NCBI GenBank assembly: GCA_015680685.1
Contig: MNCI01001077.1
Location: forward strand, 820,606 to 884,605
Length of the DNA stretch: 64,000 nt
Direction: 5' to 3'
Source of the DNA: Gnetum montanum
Lineage: Eukaryota; Streptophyta; Gnetopsida; Gnetales; Gnetaceae
Shown here: piece by piece, positions 45,473 to 57,301 of the stretch
Numbering within the stretch: the stretch's first letter is position 1
Layout: the number at the start of each line of letters is the position of its first letter
Position numbers and translations under genes: made by a program
The notes under the pieces: generated by a model
What the model saw: only the letters and a program-made list of their open reading frames with translations
Database searches by the model: none
What the model was told of the DNA's origin: nothing

Positions 45473-46422
45473 ATGATGAGTGGCGAGGTACCCCTACACT
45501 CAACCATACGAATACGAGCGTGCACGCGCGATCCGGTCGAACTCCGCAGACTAAATGCCTTAACACCACAAGAAACACTTGGGGTTAATCGTTCGTTGTC
45601 TTCCCAGGCTTGCTTGTAAGTGTCACGGTGTATGGTTAAGCAAGTCTGAGGTATGTGATTTTTTTGGTATTTTTCGGTTTATCTTCTATGCTATCAGAGG
45701 AAAGGGTTGAGAAACTAAGCTAACTCTAACTAATGTCCTAAGTCTAAATTAACTAGCGTCAGCATCCGTTCCCACTTACCGGACACACCCTGAACTATGC
45801 AACTGTGGCTTACCAAACGCTAATCGTTACTGGGATCACCACACGTAACGCAAGTGCTCGAAGTGGTCGTACTGAGGCACCTATTTAGCTTAAGTGTGAT
45901 AAGCAGCCGATTCCTTAGCTAGCCGTACACACCCGTGGGTGCTCGTAACTAAGTCGTACTTATCACACGTTCTAGCCTAGCAATGAGTAGCCGATTCCTT
46001 GACTAGCCGTACACATTGGACTACCACTGGGATTACCAAGCGCAGAATCCTGGAATACGCTACTGGGTTACCAAGCAGCCAATGCTCGTAATCAAGTCGT
46101 ACTCATGCGTTGCGACAAGCAACCGATTCCTTGACTAGCCGTACACGTCCGTAGACGCTCGTAATCAAGTCGTACTTGTACGCACTAGGAAAGTAGTAAA
46201 TAAACAACAATAAAACCATGTACTGCAAGGTTTATCCAATCAAGTTCGTCTTTATTGCTATACACAACTTGGGTTCAGGTTACAAGCTACTCGAATAAAG
46301 AGCCGTTCACTCTAGAACTCTTACTGCAGGCACATGGGAAAAATTCTAACTCTGGAGTGATCAATCTGCCACAGCTTCGCTACTTCTAGCCAGGATTTCG
46401 AAATGAAGGAAGTGCCGCCTCT

Positions 46423-46430
46423 TATTTATA
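46423..46430 (-). promoter_or_regulatory. TATA box of element A 5' LTR
   Basis: TATAAATA followed by AGAGGCGGC on the minus strand. The same words follow the TATA box in the LTRs at 6550, 38926 and 60943. Confidence 0.75.
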
Positions 46431-46437
46431 GATATGG

Positions 46438-46500
46438 TGGCGGGACGCGATATCGCGTATGCGATATAGCAGGGGAAGACGCGATATCGTGGCCCAGTGC
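46438..46500. repeat. GCGATATCGC palindromes in family 1 U3
   Basis: Two or three copies of the self-complementary GCGATATCGC or close variants stand within 60 bp upstream of the TATA box. They recur in every family 1 LTR: near 6612-6657, 26049-26103, 31712-31768, 39898-39925 and 60964-60995. Confidence 0.8.
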
Positions 46501-46521
46501 ATGTCGCGTCTCATCAGTTGG

Positions 46522-48160
46522 TATGTCTAAAATAAAATGTACACCTACCCCTAGCATGGAAGGATGGAGGTGTTGGAAACTTTCCCCCCTTCAACATGGA
46601 GACCACATCCATAGCTTGGAAACTTTTTCCCCTTAATGTGGAAGTTTTCCCCTAGCTTGGAAACTTTCCCTCTAGCTTGGAAACTTTTCCCACTAACCTA
46701 GAAACATTCCTCCTAGTTTGGAAACTTTTCCCCCAACTTGGAAACTTCCCCTTCTTCCCAACCCCCGAACCCCCTCCCCCAACCTAGGAACTTTCCCCAC
46801 TCCCTCCCCCCTGCCTTCTAGCCTAAAAAATTTTTCCCCTCAACATGGAAGTTTTCCCTATCATTGAGGCTTCATTCCCAATGTGAAAAATTTAATCCCC
46901 TAGTGTGGAATCCACAAAATCAAAAATTCATCACTTAATGCACTTCAATGTTGACCAACCACTTCAACAAGCATGGTAAAGAGCTTAATGTGAAAGATTC
47001 ATCTCCAATGTGAAAGGTGTTTTCCGATTACTATTTATAGTAAACAGAATGGCCATGGGGGGAAGCACTTACTATGTATGGTAACCCACCAAATTTGGGC
47101 ATCCATCTCACCTAAATTTGTAGCCAATTTATAGAAATTTTTGCAACAAAATCATAGCCAATTTTCTATACTATTCATGGCCCAAAGATCCTATAAAAGG
47201 CAACCTCAAACATCATTTAGAGGTTCTAGAAATTTTTCTCATGGTGGAGCTGTTTTTTAGCAAAGTTCAACATTATCAAGTAATTTGCATACATACAATT
47301 TTTCACAATTCCACACTTGGGTCATTTTCAAGCACTCAAGAACTCCTGCAAGCTTCCATACTTACACTCTCTTAAACCCAAATGTGGAAGCATTGTAGCC
47401 TTAAGTGACCCAACTTGAAAATTTTTGGTTGCAATAATAAAGGAAGGTTTGATAGCATCAAGAGTGGCTTAGCATCTGGATCATGGAGCAAAGCACATTA
47501 GCTTCAATAGACTTTGAACTCTTGCAAAAGTGAATCCCCTTTTCTTCTCATCCAGGCACCATTCATACATATTTTTCTAACTTATTCTTTATTCTTTCTC
47601 AATAAAGTTTTGAGTTTTGTGTTCAAAATTAAATTTTATTTTCTATGCATTATTAAGATCTATTTATACTCCCACATTTCGCAACTCATAAGTCCTTGGT
47701 TGATCTATTGAACTATCCAGGGCACCTCAAATCCCATTTCTCTCATGAAGGCCCTAGGGATTCAGGGTTGGGGAACTACCTGCACCAAGGATTTTTGGTT
47801 TTCTTCTTGCAATTAAGGTTTTAGGTCATAACAATTACCAAGAAAATACATGTTTACATTCAAAACTAGTCGCACTCATTCTGCCAATTCATTAACATGC
47901 ATGGAAACATAAATATTAAGTACATGAAACATAAATTGCATATAGTTTTAATCTTAGGATTGCTACATTTTTGAATATAACTTGGGACCTACACCACACA
48001 TTCGTAAAGCACTATAGTTTGGAAAATTGTTTTAAAAAAATATTTTTGAATTTCCCAAGTTCAAATCTTAGGATCGCTACATTTTTTCTTTATTGTATAT
48101 AAGGCATGCCTTCCATTTGCAACTCACTATGATGTACAATGCTTCAATTTACAATTTTGA
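46522..48160. other. Older LTR-like sequence right of element A
   Basis: This contains the minisatellite at 46560-46880 and a TATA-like CCTATAAAAGG near 47191. No gene is supported. It is the right half of the repeat interrupted by element A. Confidence 0.4.
46560..46880. repeat. Minisatellite CTAGCTTGGAAACTTTCCCC
   Basis: Around a dozen imperfect units of 20-23 bp with the core AGCTTGGAAACTTTYCCCC, decaying toward both ends. Confidence 0.8.
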
Positions 48161-48169
48161 GAGAATTGA

Positions 48170-48640
48170 AATATCTATGTAAGTATCCACAATCTAATGT
48201 CTTTTATTATTTAGCTAAAAAGTATAATCTCTCTTACTAGTTCCAGAAATAAACACTTTTGTTTTCCCAACATTAACCTTTATTATTGTACATTCACAAA
48301 GTTTTTGTAATTGATGCAACATCACTTCTAACTTTTTTTGTAAATTTGCTCTTAGTTCGTATAATCTCTCTTACTAGTTCCACAAATCAACACTTTTGTT
48401 TTCCCAACATTAACCTTTATTCTTGTACATTCACAAAGTTTTTGTAATTGATGCAACATCACTTATAACTTTTTTTTGTAAATTTGCTCTTAGTACTACA
48501 TCATCTACAAACATTAAAAATCATAAAAGTCATATGAATGATGTAGCACTAAGAGAAAATTTAGAAACGTTACCATCTAAATATTCCCAACTATTTAATT
48601 CACCAATTTATGAACAAAATTATGATTAAAATAAAAAAAA
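48170..48640 (-). pseudogene. LINE reverse-transcriptase fragment with internal tandem duplication
   Basis: On the minus strand FLMFVDDVVLRANLQKKLEV (a variant of the F/YADD catalytic box) is followed by LHQLQKLCECTIIKVNVGKTKVFISGTS. This is the usual LINE RT arrangement, where a helix ends in K-x-N-x-x-K-T-K-V-x-x-F/S. A segment of about 138 bp (48221-48357 and 48358-48495) covering the second part is present twice in tandem. Stops lie before the FVDD box, so the fragment is dead. The flanks (48640-49560) are AT-rich with nothing recognised. Confidence 0.7.
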
Positions 48641-49559
48641 TTCTTTGGAATATTTTATTTATTAAGCCATAGAACTCCCTCATGAAACTATCCTTTATCT
48701 TAGGTTTCCATTTTGACTTTCTTGGAATATTTATCCTATGAGAATTTATGTGTAAGCTATAAATTGATAACTTGGGTTAATAAATATAACTTGGCTAGCA
48801 TTGCATTGAAAAGGAAATGTCTGATTTTTCAGACTTTATGCAGATGAGAAAACAACTTGTGACTAAAAATATACCTTCAAAAAATAATGAGAGTTGGAGG
48901 CTTTATCCTTAATCCTAATTTGTTTATGATTTTATCAACAAACTAATGCAAATATTAGAATCAAATTAAAGAAATTTATAAATTGTAACCTTGTATAAGT
49001 TCATAAGTAAAAGAAAGAATACTGAAAATAATTTTATAATTATTGTTAGCTACCATACTTTCATAAAACTTGGTTACAATATAAAGGTGCTTCCAATAAG
49101 AGTCCAACTTGAAACCTCTTGCTTGCATAATACATGTTAGATAACCAACCAATTATGCTACCTCTAATTAAAGGACAAACCAATACAAAACTTAGGAATA
49201 TTATTTCAGGACATTACAATACTTTAGAACTTAGGTAAGATGTGAATGTAAATATGTGAACTTGATTTCTCTTAATGTATTTTTCAGATATTTACCCTAC
49301 AGAATACTTTTTCAAATGCAATAAAAAAAAAAACAAAGAAACAAAAAAAAAACTTTCCAGAACAAATATTTTTACATCATGAACCAGGAAACATGAAGCA
49401 ATTGGAGTCATAGAAATAGTTTTAAAACATACAAGCAGCAAATGACACACAATGATTAAGCTAGCTCAATCTTGGTATGTTAGCTATTGTTTGTGGCTAT
49501 CTTTGAAAAATTAGCAAACATTCTTCAATGGTAACATCTACGTGCATATTATGAACATG

Positions 49560-49800
49560 GCCAATGGTTCCCTAATCAGTGCAACCAGACTTCTTTAGAA
49601 GTTTCCCTTTTTTACCGGTTCCCTAATCAGTGCAACCAGGCTTCTTTAGAAGTTTCCCTTTTTTACCGCTTTTTATTAGAAAGGAAACTTTAATTTAGGG
49701 CAACCAGACTTCTTTAGAAGTTTCCCTTTTTTACGGCTTTTTATTAGAAGTTTCCCTTTTTTACCGCTTTTTATTAGAAAGGAAACTTTAATTTAGGGCT
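49560..49800. repeat. Nested tandem repeat (CTTCTTTAGAAGTTTCCCTTTTTTACC)
   Basis: Four copies of AGAAGTTTCCCTTTTTTAC occur, with two versions of the flanking text, GTTCCCTAATCAGTGCAACCAG and CTTTTTATTAGAAAGGAAAC. The latter partly inverts the former, so small hairpins are possible. Confidence 0.8.
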
Positions 49801-52276
49801 CAAAAGGCTTGAAAGACTAAGAAGCCTCCAAAAGAATAAATTTAGGTGATGAATATCAACTAACGAAGGACAAGCCGATTGGATCTTCCAAAAATCAAAA
49901 TTTTGAAACATTTCCCAAAACCTGTGAATCTTATTTTTCAATCAAGTTTAAAAGCAATACTAAGGCATTCAAGGAGATCGAAGAACACGTTCGTTACAGC
50001 TGCCAAACATTCTACATGTTTTCGCTTAATCATTTTAATTTAAAATGTAGTACTAATGGTTCTTATTTTTGTTAAAAATCTTGCATGAATGAACATATTG
50101 TTTGTCATCATAATTTTGAGCTCTTTGTTGTTCTCCTGGTCTTATAAACTCGCAGTTCCTAAGGATTCCCAGCATTTGATAGCTCTTTGGCATGTACTCC
50201 CTTCTTTGGCATGTACTCCCACACCCTGAGAATGATTTTGTTTCAAGATGTTTTCTTTCAACACTCGCATTTGTCTTTGTTCTCCCTATTTATCCATCAA
50301 AATGTTCAGATGTTGATCATGTACTTATTCTCATTTAATTAATAAAATTCTCTTTTTGGGGTCCGACACCCCCCATATTGTTTGTCATTCCTCAGTCTAA
50401 ATCTCAGTTCGAACTTCGCTCGTCATTTCTAGATATTTTTGAGAAACCCCTCAACCATGTAATAGATGTTATTACAAGATGTTTAATGCACAAGATGGCA
50501 AGATTTGTGTTTCTTTGATTTTTATTTTAAATGGCAGTATGGAATTACGCGAAAACATACACGTTTCCAACGGGACATATTTACCCAAAATAATCTGCCC
50601 GACACAAAAGCCTACAATTATAAGGCATGGCATTGCAGTATATTGTTAGGTTCCTTCAAAAATAAAAATAAAGAAAATGAATGGAGTTTTACATCTTCAT
50701 TGAATTTTAATTCAAAAGTTGTGTTTCTTTTTAACTCAAGAATATACTTTAAAATGCGTCCAATTATCCTTGCGTAAGCTGATCAACAAAATACTATTCA
50801 GTGGCATTTATAGAGAGATGATGAAACGCCTGCCATCCTTAAGACGACGTTTTCCTGAAGGTGGTGAAATTTCAGTGTAAAACTCATTTGCCTAGTTTCG
50901 AAATTTCTAACGAAGGTGAAAATGCGCGCAGCTGCGAACAGACAACTTTTCGGGAACTTCATGAAAAATGAAATAGATTGCTCGATAAGCTTTAAAATGG
51001 CTCAACTCGTCAAAGGTTTAGGTACTAACACTCTTTTCCACGCAGCATCGACGATTTGTTGGCAAACCTCGAATTTCTCCCTCTTGGTCAAATAAAGTAT
51101 ACGTCCGTTTAACTTACCGACGAACTCCCGAATTCTATAATGGATATGCATTGACTTGATCAATGACAGCTTGTGTCGTAGTCTCCAGTGTTTTAAGCTT
51201 CGTCAGAGAACTTGGTACCAATTCAAAGGTTATCGCTTTCCAGGGCCCTCTGCAGAAGATATGCAGAAGCTTTCTGACAAGCTTCTCTGATGCAGCTATG
51301 AAACGTGTGGGCACACTCCTCACTGTTAAAACGAACATTCCTCGCTATTACCGGCTAGACTAGAATATTCAAAGAAACGTCTACGAAATCGCAGACCTTA
51401 GATCTTATATTCAATGGGAGATGCTTTCCCCTTTTCTTTTCCATTTATTCGGTCTGAACGTCGTTCAGAGAGATGTGAGATTACGAACTTAGGAATCTCT
51501 CAAACTACTGAAATTTTCTAGTTTTATAATGCTGTAACAGAAAAGAAAATCTCAAATCTGTGTAAGTCACAATGGAATAGGACAGAGAATCTATTGAAAG
51601 TTAACTGAGAACAAAGACATCATGTTCCTCGCAATCTTTAACCAAAAGCGGCAAAGATTCGAGCATGTCCAAGCAGTGCAAAAACTAGAAAAGCTCTGCA
51701 GCAAGGCATTAAAATTTTGGCGTTACGGTAATTTAAATATTGTTATATAAAGTTTCTATATCCTGGAATCGAACGTAATATTCAGCGCAAGTAGTCAATA
51801 TATTCCTATCTCTCACAAACATCAACCCTAGGAATCTCACACATGCACTTGCACTCAAACATTAGAATACAAAAACAGTATACCGAACTCGAATATATGT
51901 TTTGACGAAATCACGTCCTTCGCTGTCAAAACCGAAAGGGAATCTAGTGGGGTACTTACGGTACCGATCTTCAGCAGAGCCATTAAAGTTCATGTTGCAG
52001 TAAGATTACTCTGAGCAATATCTGTGTTTATCCGTGAAAATAACAAACCTAGTTTGTATTTTCAGTTTTACACAATGAATGTTACAGATTCCGCCTCCAT
52101 TTCGCCTGAAACTGCACCTATGCCCCACTCCATTTTCATACAGTTTCCAAAAGCAAAGGGAACGTAGTATATGTAAGTAATACAAACCCTGAGGAGAAAC
52201 TCGAACGTTCTCATAAAGAATTCAAGGAATAATCAATATCGGAGAAGGAAATGAAATTCAAAAATATCAATGAGTA
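49801..52276. other. Low-copy DNA downstream of the ERF gene
   Basis: No conserved protein, RNA gene or element was recognised. A frame at 50505-50777 has 90 codons, but its composition gives no hint of a gene. The change from repeat-rich to apparently unique sequence marks the edge of the gene island. Confidence 0.45.
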
Positions 52277-52944
52277 TCAGCGTGGAGGATTATGAGACGA
52301 ACCAGAACACGAAGCTGGACAGCCCGAGGCTTTCTCTTGGCTTTCTCTTCTTCGAGACGGACGGTGCGAAGAAGACATCTCCACCTGGGCCTGCCCAGAA
52401 GACGTATTCTGGATTACACTGACGGAAGGATGGTGATAAGGACGCTGTTGCAGACGGTCTCTAACTTCGAAGCACGATAAAACATTCTCGTCTAAAACTC
52501 TATTCGAACACGGCAAAACGTTACTACTATTACTGCAAGCGGTCTGCTGTGTCGCAAAGCACTCCTGAACGAGAGGCAAAGACGATATTTGTTCAGGGAG
52601 ACCAGGGTTACTGAGAAGCTGGTAATACTGATAAAGCTCCGGAAACTCTGTAAACTTATCAAAACGCTCTAACACGCCTCTTTCTTCAACATCCATACAC
52701 GTTGATGCGGAAGCAGAAACCCTAGCATTGGTCTCCACCAAATGCGGAAAATTCAGCTTGGCGCGATTTCCTCTGAGCCGAACTGCGGCCTCGTCGTAAG
52801 CCTTGGCCGCGTTCTCAGCTGTATCAAACGTTCCAAGCCAAACTCTGGAGGCCTTGCTCGGGTCGCGTATCTCCGCAGCCCATTTCCCCCACGGCCGCTG
52901 CCTCACGCCTCTGTATCTCTTCCTTTCGCACTTCGTCTGCACTT
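52277..52944 (-). CDS. ERF-subfamily AP2 transcription factor, last exon
   Basis: The frame contains a complete AP2/ERF DNA-binding domain at 52915-52736 ([49 protein letters not shown]). The A and D of WAAEIRD mark the ERF rather than the DREB subfamily. Such proteins bind GCC-box promoters in the nucleus. After the domain lie an acidic patch ([17 protein letters not shown]), reminiscent of ERF group X (ABR1/RAP2.6-like), and a Ser/Arg-rich end. No in-frame ATG precedes the domain; instead a pyrimidine stretch ends in TCTCTAG and GTGCAG, so the exon probably starts at 52944 or 52936. The stop is TGA at 52277-52279. The upstream exon is discussed at 53191-53658. It is the only intact host gene recognised in the window. 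Confidence 0.85.
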
Positions 52945-53190
52945 CTAGAGAATAGATTCCAAGCTTTTCAGAAGAAACGCACAAAAGCAAAAACGTTCTC
53001 CGGCAATACAGAAGAAAGTCAAATCTTCGAAAGGATCACAAAAACATCATAAATCTTCACACCAGACGCGAAATTGCGGAAACTACAAAGCGGTCCGCTC
53101 AAAAAAACAACAAATTTCAAAAAACCTCAACCTAAGCAAAAAATTTCACACGTATCAAAAAAACACGGCGAAGAAATTATTCAAAATCCT

Positions 53191-53658
53191 TTAACCTAAA
53201 CACGAAAATTTCAGGATCGTCAGCGGAAGCACCGTCAATTCAAATTCATCAAGCGACGCAGCGGAATCCCAAGAGGAGCAACAATTCCTGGTTTGACGAT
53301 CTCTCGGGCGTCCAAAAAATTGTTTTCCATGTCGGCAACGAGCTCTCCATGGGAAAACGGCAAAAAAGATACACGACAAACGAACGATCAAGTACGAATT
53401 TCGAACCTGCGACCTCGAGAGTACCGCCGCGAAATCCGTCCAATGTGTCGCCGTGCTGCCGCTTGTGGCCGCCGGCGCCGCCTCCTTCCGGTGGTGCTGC
53501 TTCCGGCGGCGATTCCGCCAGGGTTTGCTCCTCGCTCGTCGCCACTTTCCTCGACCGCCAAAAACGATCAGACAAAAAATTAACACGCAAACGAAAACAA
53601 AAACAATCACAAATACACCGCCGTCGCCGTAGACGGAATCACTGAAATACCAAAACAC
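53191..53658 (-). other. Probable first exon / 5' UTR region of the ERF gene
   Basis: This GC-rich stretch follows a TATA box and precedes the ERF exon by about 250 bp. Minus-strand ATGs occur at 53350 (MESSLPTWKTIFW...) and 53330 (MENNFLDAREIVKPG...). Possible donors include CAG|GTTCGA near 53406 and TTTAG|GTTAAAGG near 53192. I cannot tell which exon structure is used. One frame without an ATG (53590-53350) reads like protein (ATSEEQTLAESPPEAAPPEG), but its initiation is unsupported. Transcript evidence would be needed to place the start. Confidence 0.45.
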
Positions 53659-53670
53659 AAAAACGTCTCC

Positions 53671-53678
53671 TATTTATA
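53671..53678 (-). promoter_or_regulatory. TATA box of the ERF gene
   Basis: TATAAATA in the context AAGTATAAATAGGAG on the minus strand. This predicts transcription starting near 53640, ahead of the GC-rich first-exon region. Confidence 0.6.
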
Positions 53679-55663
53679 CTTAAGTCCTTCCGTGCGTGCC
53701 ACGCAGCAGCAGCAGAAGCAGACGCTGGATGTTACGTTCCGGGCAAGGAATTTGCGATACGGTCCCCACGCGTGGCCTTCTGCTTAGAAAATTGAAAACG
53801 CAATAAATAAAGACGGCGGAATATTGCTTATTCCTGACCAAAACTTGGCGATGTGGACAGAGCGATTCGTTTGTCGCTGTTATTTATAGTTGGCGATTGT
53901 CCCTGTTGTTTAGCGGGACTTCTCGGTAAAGCATCGGTTTTGCAGCGCCTGCGCCGCCTTAATGACCACTGACTGACTGCAAGGCCAGGCCTCTTCAATA
54001 TTAATTAATGCATAGGCGACGTGGAATCGTGGCCACGGGCATCGGCATCAAGTTATTTAATATTGAGGTGAATTATGATAACACGCTATTAGCAAAGTTG
54101 ACATTCAATGCTTAGCATGCGTGGTTATGATTATTGTCATTAGGAAGAGGGCCTTCTTCTCTGCCTGCCTGCCTGCGGGCCTTTGCCTTTTCTTTCGGCT
54201 TTTCAATTTAATATCCCAGCCCTCCCAGGTGCTTTCAACAGTGCTGCCACCATTTTAACAAACCATAATTAAAGGGCAAAAAAGAAGGGAAAAAAAACAA
54301 AGTGTGTATCTTTCAAGTTTGGATCCGCCAACTTTAACATTGGATTGGGACACGCTCCCTTCGGTGGTAAAGGTGTCTATGTTGAAAACATTGGGGTCAG
54401 TGACTTGTCCCGACTGTGCTTTTATCATGCATCTGTGAAAGAGCATGATTTTGCAGCACTTTGAGTTACCTTCATCTGTAGACAACTTTATCTTTAGATA
54501 TGTATATTTATATATATATTCTTTTCTTCCGATCTAAAAATGATGGCCATGCAAGCTTACCGAGAAAGATGAGTAAAGGCTCCACCATCACCAACAACAT
54601 CTAGGCTAGTTGCTCCAGCGAGCATTATGCCGGTCATGTAGTGGTCGTGTTTATTCTTGGTCAAGATGTTAAATTGGCCTATTTTTTCGCCACTATCCTT
54701 TACATGACATGATTCATATTTTTTAAAAAAGATTGTTGAATTGTGTTTCCTATGTGGAACATGCTTTGAAGCTAGCATGGAGTGCTAGTATTAAGCTTAA
54801 AGCATGTGAGCTAACTACTTAAGCTATAGGTGGTGCTTGACATGGTTCATATTAATCCTACATGTATATATATTTCTATATTGATTTCTTTAGTAAGGTA
54901 TTTATTCTTTAATTTAAAAATTCAACATAAATTATTATGGATAAAACTTGTTAACTCAAGGAGGAAGGATATCAAACCCTTGAAAAATAATACTATTTCA
55001 AAAAATTCATTAGATCAACAAAGAGAGAGTCTAAAGAAAAAGTCCAACATTTTTAGGGATGCTTTTTTTAAGTTTTCATTCTTATAACCAATCCTAAAAA
55101 AACCTTTTCTCTAAGGTAGGAAAAGAATAAGGTCTTGCCCTTCTTCACAAGCACTATATAGAGTTTTACTTCTTACTAAAGGATTACTAATAATGAGAAG
55201 AAGAAAACTCTCTCTAAAGATAAATAGAATGCATTAATCAAAAATAATAAGCAAATAGCACAAAAATCTAAAAGCTTCCTATCCTTGAGTCTCCAAAACA
55301 AAATGAAATTAACACTACAAGAAAAAAAATTAATTGTTCAACTTTCATTAAAATTTTTTTTCTTAAAGTTGTAACTAAAAAGTGACATATTTGAGAATTG
55401 AATATTTAACTCTTGAAAAAATTATCATAGTTATAGTCTTACTACCGGAAAATAATTGCACATTAAAGCTTCTAAAGAAAATAGGAGACAAGTGATCAAA
55501 GATACTTTTAAATACAAAGAAAGGAAGTAGACAAAATAGGTTAATCAGCAAGAATAATTTCATCAATACTTGGTTGAATGTTGTTACAAAATTTAGATAT
55601 CTATTTCTAAGGATATTGTGCAACAAGATGCTACAAAAACATGAGCAATTGAGTCTTCACTTC
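53679..55663. other. Upstream low-copy DNA of the ERF gene
   Basis: Promoter-proximal GC-richer sequence (to about 54230) grades into AT-rich DNA. Two minus-strand frames (54485-54255 and 54778-54557) look unusually protein-like (VTDPNVFNIDTFTTEGSVSQ; IGQFNILTKNKHDHYMTGIM) but match nothing I know. No RNA gene is seen. Confidence 0.4.
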
Positions 55664-55929
55664 TGAAACACCCCAAAATTCAAAGGCATTCTTGCTTCAC
55701 CAGGTCTTTGCTAACCATGCAATGCTATGGCAGTTCTTCGGGAGGAGAATGCTCTAAACTCAGGCTAGCTAGTTCGGAAAATTTTCTACTTTAGGTGTAA
55801 ACAGGCTCTACGGATCATCCTTCCTGTCCACCTAAGTAGTCTTCCCAGCTGACAGCTTGCTCAGAAGCGATGCACGGAGTCGGCAGTAGCACTCAGAATG
55901 TGTGAAATAGTTTGGAAAGTTTTCTAAGT

Positions 55930-56440
55930 CACAAAGTTTGCTACGCTACGCTACGTCTTGCTATGTAGCGTAGCAAGTTTCAAAAAGCGATTGCAGAACG
56001 AAGTGCCATGCTACGCTATGTAGCGTAGCGTAGCGTAGCAAAAGCTGGGTAGTCAGCCCCCTCACTCGACTTCAAGTCCTTCGGCAATGTCTCCTTCCAT
56101 CAAAAAGCCGATATTAGGCCATGCTTGCTGCTACGCTACGCTAAGCTACATGGCGCAACAAGGCATACCAATTCTGCAGAGGTTGACAGAAGGCAACTCA
56201 AAGTGCGGGATCGACAAGTTCGCAAGTTTCATAGTGCACAAGGGCAAAGTTCGCAAATTGGTGACAATTTTGCGACTAAGGCCGGTCGCTACGCTATGCT
56301 ACACTACATAGAGTAGCAAGCATACGTTGAACAACCAGCGTGCTTCGCAATTTTCTGATACATGTAGCGAAACATGTAGCAAGATGCTACGCTACGCCAC
56401 TGAACATGCTATGCTATGAAGCACAGCGGAGCATAGTAGT
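55930..56440. repeat. GCTACGCTA palindrome cluster, copy R
   Basis: At least ten direct or inverted copies of GCTACGCTA or TAGCGTAGC. They correspond in place to 10700-11150 of copy L. Confidence 0.75.
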
Positions 56441-56630
56441 TGGTTGTGCGACATCAATGCACTTCACCTAATTGACCGTTGCTCTGACAGCACAATTACG
56501 GCATGGCAGGTTCATAATTACGGCATGGCAGGCTCGCCCAACAGTCATGCAGGAATGTGTAGTGCAGACAAGTCAACGTGGGCCCAAGACGCATAGTGTC
56601 CAAACCACCCCTTTCACACTCTCTTGGCCC

Positions 56631-56638
56631 TATAAATA
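56631..56638 (+). promoter_or_regulatory. TATA box of family 2 LTR (copy R)
   Basis: CCCTATAAATACCCC; the same box and context as in copy L. Confidence 0.75.
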
Positions 56639-57301
56639 CCCCAAGGTGCAACATTCAAGGGGTCCTTTTTTTGGTTTTCTTTTTGAATTTTTGGACTTTT
56701 GGCAATTGTAATTTGGAGCATTGTAAGCTCGCTATTTGACATTGCAAACAGTTAGCATCCCCAGTTGGCATTCTATTCGGCTCTTTCCTACCACCTTGGT
56801 AGCATTGAGCATTGTTAATGCTTGAGTCTGTGTTCAAGTGCACAGCCGTCTCGCTCTACACATCTTGGTTACTCTTGGGATCTCTGCACCTCTCGGCGCC
56901 GTGCAACTAATTGTATCCACTTTGATAGAGTGAAGTTGTAGCCTTGAAGTGGTGCACTTTTCTAATTGCATTTTTACTTTATTTCTTGCTTGTTATTGCA
57001 TTTTACATCATTTTTTTCCTATTATACATTCAAGCATCGTCGATCCCTCAGGATCCAAAACCGAGGACCTAAGGGCTTGGCCTAGCAACATGAGCATTAC
57101 AACTTTCTCTATGCAAAGGTTTAAGTAAACTTGCCTTTAGACGTGCACGAGTTCGAAAGAAAACGTAGCTTCGAGTTCACTTATTACGCTGGGAAGGAGT
57201 TTGTTCCCACTCCCAGCACTTCCATACCTTTGAAACAGATAAACCAAAGGCTGCTAGACTAGTTAATCCAGTTGGCTAGGCTTAGGGAGCAACAAGACAC
57301 A

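Larger units (their letters stand above)
38926..46516 (-). mobile_element. Family 1 (Athila-like) element A, intact non-autonomous gag-protease retrotransposon
   Basis: 7591 bp on the minus strand. LTRs 45474-46516 and 38926-39948 share TGATGAG...CTCATCA ends, and the element is flanked on both sides by GTTGG (38921-38925 and 46517-46521). PBS, an uninterrupted 1114-codon gag-protease frame and a 2-kb untranslated 3' region fill the interior. There is no RT, RNase H or integrase and no room for them. The LTR pair differs by scattered, mostly transition changes and one 20-bp-scale indel, so the insertion is younger than the decayed elements around it. Structure resembles the plant TR-GAG class, here with protease retained. 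Confidence 0.93.
45474..46516 (-). mobile_element. 5' LTR of element A
   Basis: 1043 bp from TGATGAGACGCGACATGC (at 46516) to CGCCACTCATCA. It holds a U3 with GCGATATCGC palindromes, a TATA box (46423-46430) and, downstream, imperfect repeats built on AAGTACGACT, ACGAGC, GTGTACGGCTAG and AAGGAATCGGCTGCTT. Confidence 0.92.
55664..57035 (+). mobile_element. 5' LTR of family 2 copy R (3' edge deleted)
   Basis: It starts TGAAACACCCC, as copy L does with TGAAACAACC, and runs collinear through the GCTACGCTA cluster (55930-56440), the TATA box (56631) and the GTTACTCTTGGGAT block near 56868. It then stops matching. The terminal GGTTGCTACA of copy L is not present. Confidence 0.7.

Noticed and set aside
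45474-46516. tRNA or other RNA gene within the LTR repeats
   Set aside because: The repeated ACGGCTAG/AAGGAATCGG modules do not fold as a tRNA cloverleaf by eye and lack A/B boxes.
53249-53590. Independent gene on the minus strand
   Set aside because: It has no ATG at its start and overlaps the presumed first exon and leader of the ERF gene.
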